In this document: piece by piece, positions 13,141 to 17,021 of the stretch
How positions within the stretch are numbered: the first letter of the stretch is position 1
Layout of the letters: every line of letters starts with the position of its first letter
Source of the DNA: Streptosporangiaceae bacterium
GTDB lineage: Bacteria > Actinomycetota > Actinomycetes > Streptosporangiales > Streptosporangiaceae
Assembly: GCA_030042885.1 (NCBI GenBank)
Contig: JASHYW010000095.1
Location: forward strand, 1-17,021
DNA: 17,021 nt
Reading direction: 5' to 3'
Made by a program: the position numbers and the translations under genes
Notes under the pieces: generated by a model
What the model was told of the DNA's origin: nothing
The model's input: the letters and a program-made list of their open reading frames with translations, nothing else
The model's database searches: none

Positions 13141-13214
13141 ATAACGCGAGCTTTGAGGAGGCACAGTAAACCTTCCCGGGCGGCCAGCGTCTCTAATGCA
13201 GTGAGGCCGCTGTG

Positions 13215-13281
13215 TTTATGCCAGAGTTCACATGATGCGAAGGATCCGCTGAGGTTGCTAGCCGGTTGTGCCTAACGCTCA
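13215..13281 (+). repeat. Intergenic repeat element, short copy (67 bp)
   Basis: It aligns with 15261-15380 as a 49-bp left block (39 of 49 identical, no gaps) and an 18-bp right block (16 of 18 identical; here GGTTGTGCCTAACGCTCA). It lacks the 53-bp middle segment of the other copy. It ends 22 bp before the GTG of the SigE-family sigma gene, so it covers the expected promoter. Confidence 0.7.
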
Positions 13282-13303
13282 CGAGGGCCGTAACGGAGGA
13301 TTG

Positions 13304-13843
13304 GTGGACACGCTGACCGGGGTGGACCGTCCGGCTGAGCCCGACGGCTTCCGTGATTTTGTCGAATCCCGATCGCCCGCGCTGCTGCGGTCCGGCTGGC
13401 TGCTGACCGGGGACTGGTCCAGCGCGGAGGACCTGGTCCAGACCGCGCTTGCGGCCGCCTGGCCGCGGTGGGCGAGCCTGCGGCGGCAGGACGCCCCGGA
13501 ACTGTACGTCCGCAAGATCATGATCAACACGTTCCTGCGCTGGCGGCAGCGGCGCTGGAACGGCGAGATCGCGACCGGGCGGGTCCCAGAACTGGCGGCC
13601 TACGGAGATGTGTTCGCCCAGGTGGATGCCCGTCAGGCGCTGCTGGCGGCGCTGGACAGACTGCCCGCCAGGCAGCGGGCCGTGGTCGTGCTGCGCTACT
13701 TCGCCGACCAGACGGAAACCCAGACCGCGGCAGCGATGGGCTGCTCGGTGGGCGCAGTGAAGTCTCACGCGGCCAAGGCCCTGGCCCGGCTCAGGGACGC
13801 GCCGGGCCTGGCCGAGCTCATGACCGGAGGTGTGGCGTCGTGA
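13304..13843 (+). CDS. SigE-family RNA polymerase sigma factor (ECF type)
   Basis: This is a 179-residue sigma factor; GTG 13304 is preceded by GGAGG (13295-13299) at a 4-base distance. Region 2 is GFRDFVESRSPALLRSGWLL followed by TGDWSSAEDLVQTALAAAW and YVRKIMINTFLRWRQRR. Region 4 is LDRLPARQRAVVVLRYFADQ followed by TETQTAAAMGCSVGAVKSHA and AKALARLR. This is the SigE-type subgroup found in multiple copies in Streptomyces and relatives, usually cotranscribed with a membrane protein that controls it. The TGA stop (13841-13843) overlaps the GTG of the next gene as GTGA, so the two are translationally coupled. Confidence 0.92.
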   Translation: MDTLTGVDRPAEPDGFRDFVESRSPALLRSGWLLTGDWSSAEDLVQTALAAAWPRWASLRRQDAPELYVRKIMINTFLRWRQRRWNGEIATGRVPELAAYGDVFAQVDARQALLAALDRLPARQRAVVVLRYFADQTETQTAAAMGCSVGAVKSHAAKALARLRDAPGLAELMTGGVAS

Positions 13844-15183
13844 ATACCGAGGAACGCCAGCTGACCGAGATGCTGCATCGCATCACGCCCGAGCCGCCGC
13901 GCCGGGTGACGGTGGAGGAGATCACGTTCCGGCTGGCCAACCAGGCCGGGCCGGGGCGCCAGCCGCGGTCTCGTCGCCGCCCGAACCGTGAGCCTCGCCT
14001 GCGCCGCCCTAGCTGGGGCCGGGCCTGGGCCCCGGCCCTGGCCGCGGCCAGCGTCTTCGTGGTGGCCGGCGCGACCGCGAGCATCGCCGTACTGGCCAAC
14101 TCGCACCACAGTCCTCCGTCGCCGGGCCAGGCCGCGGGGAACACGACCTCCTCCGGAGCGCCGGCTTCGTCGTCGCCGGCGGGAACGCCGGCGTCAACCA
14201 GCCCGGCCGGGCCGGTCACGGCCATCCCGGGCGCGCCCTGGGGCGCCCGGCTTGTCGGTCACCTGACGCTCCTCCAGGGCTCGCTGACCGGCAGCGGCGA
14301 CTGGCTGTACGCGTTCACCGGGCAGGACCTGGTCCGCATCGATCCGGCCACCGGAGCCATCGTGCGCTCGGCCCCGGCCAGCTCGCCAGTGCTGAACTCG
14401 CCGGTCGTGCTGGGCAGCACAGTGTGGGTGGTGTCGTCCTACGGCGACGGCCGCATTGTCCTGGACGGCTACGACGCCCAGACGCTGGCCCACGTCACGT
14501 CGGTAACGGTGACCGCCCTCGGCCAGCTGTCCACCGCGGCCCAGGGCGTGCTGGCCGCCGGACCGGACGGCAACCTGTACGTGGCCGCGGGGTACAGCGT
14601 GGCGGTGGTCAACCCGGCCAGCGGCGCGCTGGTCCGGCGGATTCAGGTGCTCGCGGGCCCGGCCAGTTCGGTGGCGGTCTCGCCCGATGGGAGCATGCTC
14701 TACGTCAGCACCTTCGCCCCGCCCCGTCAGACCTTCCAGCTGCTGACCTACAACCTGAGCGAGGGCGGCATACAGGTGGGCTCGTCCAGCGTGTCGGTCG
14801 GCGCGGGCGGCAACCTGGTCGCGACCTCGGGCGGCGTCTGGGGAACGCTCGGGACCGGGATGAGCGAGTGGGTCTGGTTCGCTCCCGGCGGCGACCTGTC
14901 ATCCGCATCGCCGGTCACCCGCGGTGCGGGCGGCGGCCTGCTATCGCTGCCCTCCCTGGCGGGCGGCGCGGTCTGGATCGGCGGTACGCACACGCTGGCC
15001 TGCGCCGACCCGGGTACCGGAAGCGTCCTGAGGAGCGCGGCCATCCCCGCCGACCACGGGGACGCGGAGTATTTCGGCAGCGTCGCCTATGCCGGCGGCC
15101 ACGCGTATGCGTACTACATCGACGTCCGGTCCCAGGTGCAGGGCCTGGTCACCCTCAACCCGCCCGCCTCCTGCATCAGCTGA
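13840..15183 (+). CDS. Single-pass membrane protein with extracytoplasmic propeller-like domain, probable anti-sigma/sensor
   Basis: This is a 447-residue protein; GTG 13840 has GGAGG (13826-13830) nine bases upstream and overlaps the sigma stop by 4 bp. The N-terminal 60 residues are cytoplasmic in character (TEERQLTEMLHRITPEPPRR, then an Arg-rich stretch), as seen in partners of SigE-family sigma factors. No zinc anti-sigma HxxxCxxC motif is present. One membrane helix follows at about 63-86, then a Ser/Pro/Gly/Thr-rich linker (about 87-127). The outer domain of about 320 residues contains repeated beta-strand units such as DLVRIDPATGAIVRS, GNLYVAAGYSVAVVNPASGA and VAVSPDGSMLYVSTF, typical of YVTN/PQQ-like beta propellers. 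Inferred role: holds the sigma factor inactive and senses an external signal through the propeller. That it binds the sigma factor is inferred from gene order. Confidence 0.8.
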   Translation: MNTEERQLTEMLHRITPEPPRRVTVEEITFRLANQAGPGRQPRSRRRPNREPRLRRPSWGRAWAPALAAASVFVVAGATASIAVLANSHHSPPSPGQAAGNTTSSGAPASSSPAGTPASTSPAGPVTAIPGAPWGARLVGHLTLLQGSLTGSGDWLYAFTGQDLVRIDPATGAIVRSAPASSPVLNSPVVLGSTVWVVSSYGDGRIVLDGYDAQTLAHVTSVTVTALGQLSTAAQGVLAAGPDGNLYVAAGYSVAVVNPASGALVRRIQVLAGPASSVAVSPDGSMLYVSTFAPPRQTFQLLTYNLSEGGIQVGSSSVSVGAGGNLVATSGGVWGTLGTGMSEWVWFAPGGDLSSASPVTRGAGGGLLSLPSLAGGAVWIGGTHTLACADPGTGSVLRSAAIPADHGDAEYFGSVAYAGGHAYAYYIDVRSQVQGLVTLNPPASCIS

Positions 15184-15196
15184 GGGTGCTGATCCA

Positions 15197-15209
15197 GGGG
15201 GACGCCCCC
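15197..15209 (+). terminator. Short GC hairpin after the membrane protein gene
   Basis: GGGGG-ACG-CCCCC begins 14 bp after the TGA. There is no T-run, so it could pause polymerase or protect the mRNA end rather than terminate. Confidence 0.3.
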
Positions 15210-15221
15210 GGGGCCTCGCTC

Positions 15222-15260
15222 CCGGCACGTTTGTCATGGCGTGCCGGAACTGACAGGGTT
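15222..15260 (+). terminator. Probable terminator of the SigE-family operon
   Basis: CCGGCACG (15222-15229) and CGTGCCGG (15240-15247) form a perfect 8-bp stem with a 10-base loop. A T-run begins about 12 bases later near 15260. The stem-to-T spacing is longer than ideal. The T-run merges into the left end of the repeat element at 15261. Confidence 0.45.
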
Positions 15261-15380
15261 TTTATGCAAGAGTTCGCGTTATGCAAAGAACCCACTGTGG
15301 TTGCTGGCCGCTCACCTGCACCGATCGCTTGCGCAGGCCCCGAAGGCCTGCACTCGCGAGCCGGTTTTGCATAACGCTCA
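15261..15380 (+). repeat. Intergenic repeat element, long copy (120 bp) with inverted repeats
   Basis: It is related to 13215-13281 but with 53 extra bases (15310-15362). It contains GCGTTATGCAAA (15276-15287) and its perfect inverse TTTGCATAACGC (15366-15377), bounding 102 bp, plus a third direct TTATGCAA at 15262-15269. The extra segment holds a hairpin, GCAGGCC (15333-15339) with GGCCTGC (15345-15351), and the palindrome CTCGCGAG (15353-15360). The element ends 41 bp before the carboxypeptidase ATG. It encodes no protein. Confidence 0.7.
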
Positions 15381-15421
15381 GGCTTTCGGCTGGTGCTGAC
15401 GGGCCTTCGACGGGGGTGCTC

Positions 15422-16351
15422 ATGGCGGCGCGTGCTCAGCTAGTGATCCGTGCCACCAGCCTGGCCGGCGGCGCGATCCTGACCGCGTGCGCGGTGCTGG
15501 CCGCCACCGCCCCCGCGTCCGCGTCAAGCGTCGCCCGCCCCGCCGTCCTCGTGGCCGCCTCCGCACCGAGCCCGGCGGCCACCGGGCCAAACGGCGTACA
15601 GGCCAAGGCGGCCGCAATCGCCAACGCGGCCACCGGCCGGGTGCTGTGGAGCCGTGAGCTGAACACCGAACGCCCCATGGGAAGCATCACCAAGGTGATG
15701 ACCGCGCTGGTGGTGATCAAGGCGGGCGACCTGGACAGGCGGATCATCGTCCCGTCCGCCGTGATCGCCTACGTCCGCATGTACGACGCCAGCAGCGCGG
15801 ACCTGCGGCCGGGGGACACCCTCACCGCCAGCGAGCTGCTGTACGCGCTGATCCTTCCCTCGGGCGCCGATGCCGCCTACACCCTCGCCGAGGCCTACGG
15901 GCCCGGCACCGGCGCGTTCGTGGCCAAGATGAACGCCACGGCACGGGCGCTGGGCCTGACCAGGACGCATTTCAGCAACTTCGACGGGCTTCCCTATCCG
16001 GCCGAGTATTCGACGTACTCCACCGCAGCCAACCTGATCACGCTCGGCCTGGCCGCGATGAAATCGGCGGTCTTCCGCTCGATCGTGGGCCGGCGCACCT
16101 ACCGGATCAGCGCCGGATCCGGGCATCACGCGTACTTCTGGCGGAACACCAACCCGCTGCTCGGCGTGTACCAGGGCGCGATCGGCATCAAGACCGGATT
16201 CACCGCGGCCGCGGGCCACTGCCTGCTCTTTGAGGCCACGCGGGACGGCCGCACGTTCATCGGCGTCAACCTCGACAGCCCCGGCGTCGGCACCACGGTC
16301 AACGGAGCCGACGCGACCCGCATGCTGAACTGGGCTTTCAGCACTCGCTGA
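15422..16351 (+). CDS. Secreted D-alanyl-D-alanine carboxypeptidase (serine type, S11 family)
   Basis: This 309-residue penicillin-binding peptidase trims the terminal D-Ala from peptidoglycan stem peptides outside the cell. ATG 15422 is preceded by a G-rich stretch (15412-15416), a weak ribosome-binding site. Residues 1-36 form a signal peptide (Arg, hydrophobic core, APASAS cleavage region). Motifs: SITK (catalytic Ser88, Lys91), SGA at 147-149 in the place of SxN, and KTG at 257-259. Some actinomycete enzymes, such as Streptomyces K15, also replace the Asn (SGC there), so activity is likely. No C-terminal PBP5-type domain or membrane anchor follows, so the protein is probably soluble or wall-associated. 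It stands alone behind the long copy of the intergenic repeat. Confidence 0.9.
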   Translation: MAARAQLVIRATSLAGGAILTACAVLAATAPASASSVARPAVLVAASAPSPAATGPNGVQAKAAAIANAATGRVLWSRELNTERPMGSITKVMTALVVIKAGDLDRRIIVPSAVIAYVRMYDASSADLRPGDTLTASELLYALILPSGADAAYTLAEAYGPGTGAFVAKMNATARALGLTRTHFSNFDGLPYPAEYSTYSTAANLITLGLAAMKSAVFRSIVGRRTYRISAGSGHHAYFWRNTNPLLGVYQGAIGIKTGFTAAAGHCLLFEATRDGRTFIGVNLDSPGVGTTVNGADATRMLNWAFSTR

Positions 16352-16353
16352 CC

Positions 16354-16381
16354 TGCGGCCTGCGCCGATAACCGGGCCGCA
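16354..16381. terminator. Possible bidirectional terminator between convergent genes
   Basis: TGCGGCC (16354-16360) and GGCCGCA (16375-16381) form a 7-bp stem around 14 bases in the 50-bp gap between the carboxypeptidase and amidohydrolase stops. There is no U-tract. The position supports the call more than the sequence does. Confidence 0.35.
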
Positions 16382-16401
16382 ACCCTGGCCCCGAAGGCGC
16401 C

Positions 16402-17021
16402 CTAAGGGTCCGCGAAGACCCCCTCGCGCCGGTCATAGTCATAGCGGTAGATCTGCCGGCCGTCCACGAAGGCCCGCTCGGCCCGGCTCATCACGTCCAG
16501 CGGGTCGCCGGACCAGATCACCAGATCGGCGTCCTTGCCTGCCGACAGCGAGCCGATCCGGTCCGCGCAGCCGATGATCCGGGCCGGATTGATGGTGACG
16601 GCGCGCAGCGCCGTCACCGGATCCAGGCCCTCCTTGACCGCCAGCGTGGCCTGGTGGATGAGGAAGTGGATCGGCACCACCGGGTGGTCGGTGGTGATCG
16701 CGATCGTCACCCCGGCCGCGGCCAGCCGGCCCGGGTTGGCCAGTGACCGGTTGCGCAGCTCGACCTTGGACCGGCTGGTGAACAGCGGCCCGATGATCAC
16801 TGGAATCGACGCGGCAGCGATCTGATCGGCCAGCAGGTACGCCTCGGTCCCGTGGTCGATCACCAGGTCGTACCCGAACTCCCTGGCCATCCGCATCGCG
16901 GTCGCGATGTCATCGGCCCGGTGGCAGTGCTGCCGCCACGGGATCTCCCGGCGCAGCACGCGGCTGAGCGCCTCGAGCTTGAGGTCGCGTTCGACCACGG
17001 ACCGTTCGGCAGAAGGATCTT
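16402..17021 (-). CDS. Amidohydrolase (imidazolonepropionase-like), C-terminal part
   Basis: The frame is open to the window edge, leaving about 206 C-terminal residues. The metal-dependent hydrolase barrel is shown by PWRQHCHRADD (metal-type His pair region, about 16915-16935), VIDHGTEAYLLADQI (His), and AITTDHPVVP with the catalytic-type Asp. The family tail is LDPVTALRAVTINPARIIG, then GSLSAGKDADLVIWSGDPLD and VFVDGRQIY-like sequence, which closes the beta sandwich. These enzymes hydrolyse cyclic amides, peptides or related C-N bonds; the substrate is not clear. The closest resemblance is to uncharacterised amidohydrolases next to imidazolonepropionase. The gene ends in TAG at 16402-16404 and converges on the carboxypeptidase gene. 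Confidence 0.88.
   Translation of the reverse strand, partial: DPSAERSVVERDLKLEALSRVLRREIPWRQHCHRADDIATAMRMAREFGYDLVIDHGTEAYLLADQIAAASIPVIIGPLFTSRSKVELRNRSLANPGRLAAAGVTIAITTDHPVVPIHFLIHQATLAVKEGLDPVTALRAVTINPARIIGCADRIGSLSAGKDADLVIWSGDPLDVMSRAERAFVDGRQIYRYDYDRREGVFADP

Noticed and set aside
13101..13145. Cobalamin-riboswitch-like stretch upstream of the SigE-family operon
   Set aside because: A few bases resemble riboswitch core sequence, but the conserved boxes and helices are not present, and the downstream genes are not cobalamin-related.
13264..13281. Integron attC-like site suggested by GCCTAAC in the short repeat copy
   Set aside because: The matching GTTRRRY core is absent, and the better-preserved long copy has GCATAAC, which does not fit the attC consensus.
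13468..13839. N-terminal extension of the membrane protein overlapping the sigma gene
   Set aside because: The extension is the out-of-frame shadow of the sigma factor. GTG 13840 has a ribosome-binding site and the usual 4-bp overlap.

Overview
The window reads as chromosomal DNA of a high-GC Gram-positive actinomycete. G+C is very high throughout, third codon positions are almost all G or C, and GTG starts are common. The recognisable families are typical of filamentous actinomycetes: a SigE-family sigma factor with a membrane partner, a SnoaL-tailed ECF sigma factor, an actinobacterial-type LeuRS, an NRDE protein and an SGNH hydrolase with actinomycete-style motifs. Several predicted mRNAs look leaderless. 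I see no tRNA, rRNA, CRISPR array, phage module or complete IS element.

Layout. (1) 2-394: the 3' end of an extradiol ring-cleavage dioxygenase. (2) 422-2878 (-): a large standalone GHKL/sacsin-type ATPase. (3) 2879-3184: a comparatively AT-rich divergent control region, then a 24-codon ORF coupled by ATGA to a small Cys-rich protein (3185-3633). Its stop overlaps the stop of a convergent metallophosphoesterase (3630-4445). (4) 4593-5468: an SGNH hydrolase behind a clear TTGACA-N18-TAGCGT promoter. (5) 5540-8002: an attenuator-type leader (13-codon peptide with three Leu and two Val codons, a 12-bp hairpin and an intrinsic terminator) in front of a leucyl-tRNA synthetase from which the whole CP1 editing domain is missing. 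(6) 8017-9053: a small minus-strand ORF and an NRDE/TANGO2-type protein. (7) 9059-12150 (-): a glutamine-synthetase-like ligase, a SnoaL-tailed ECF sigma factor and a cupin. (8) 12237-13043: a coiled-coil protein of unknown function. (9) 13304-15183: a SigE-family sigma factor overlapping by 4 bp a single-pass membrane protein with an extracytoplasmic propeller-like domain, probably its anti-sigma/sensor. (10) 15422-16351: a secreted D,D-carboxypeptidase. (11) 16402-17021 (-): the C-terminal part of an amidohydrolase.

The most interesting unit is the LeuRS locus. The synthetase keeps its catalytic, leucine-specific, anticodon-binding and C-terminal parts, but the sequence passes directly from the NWIG motif to the KDWLFSRQRYWG motif. 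The leader suggests expression tied to leucyl-tRNA supply. Together they suggest a conditional, editing-free LeuRS paralogue used under leucine limitation or when the housekeeping LeuRS is inhibited. This is inference; the number of LeuRS genes in the genome is not visible here.

A second point of interest is a non-coding element present twice, 2 kb apart (13215-13281 and 15261-15380). It lies just upstream of the SigE-family operon and of the carboxypeptidase gene. It could be a shared control region or a MITE/REP-like repeat.
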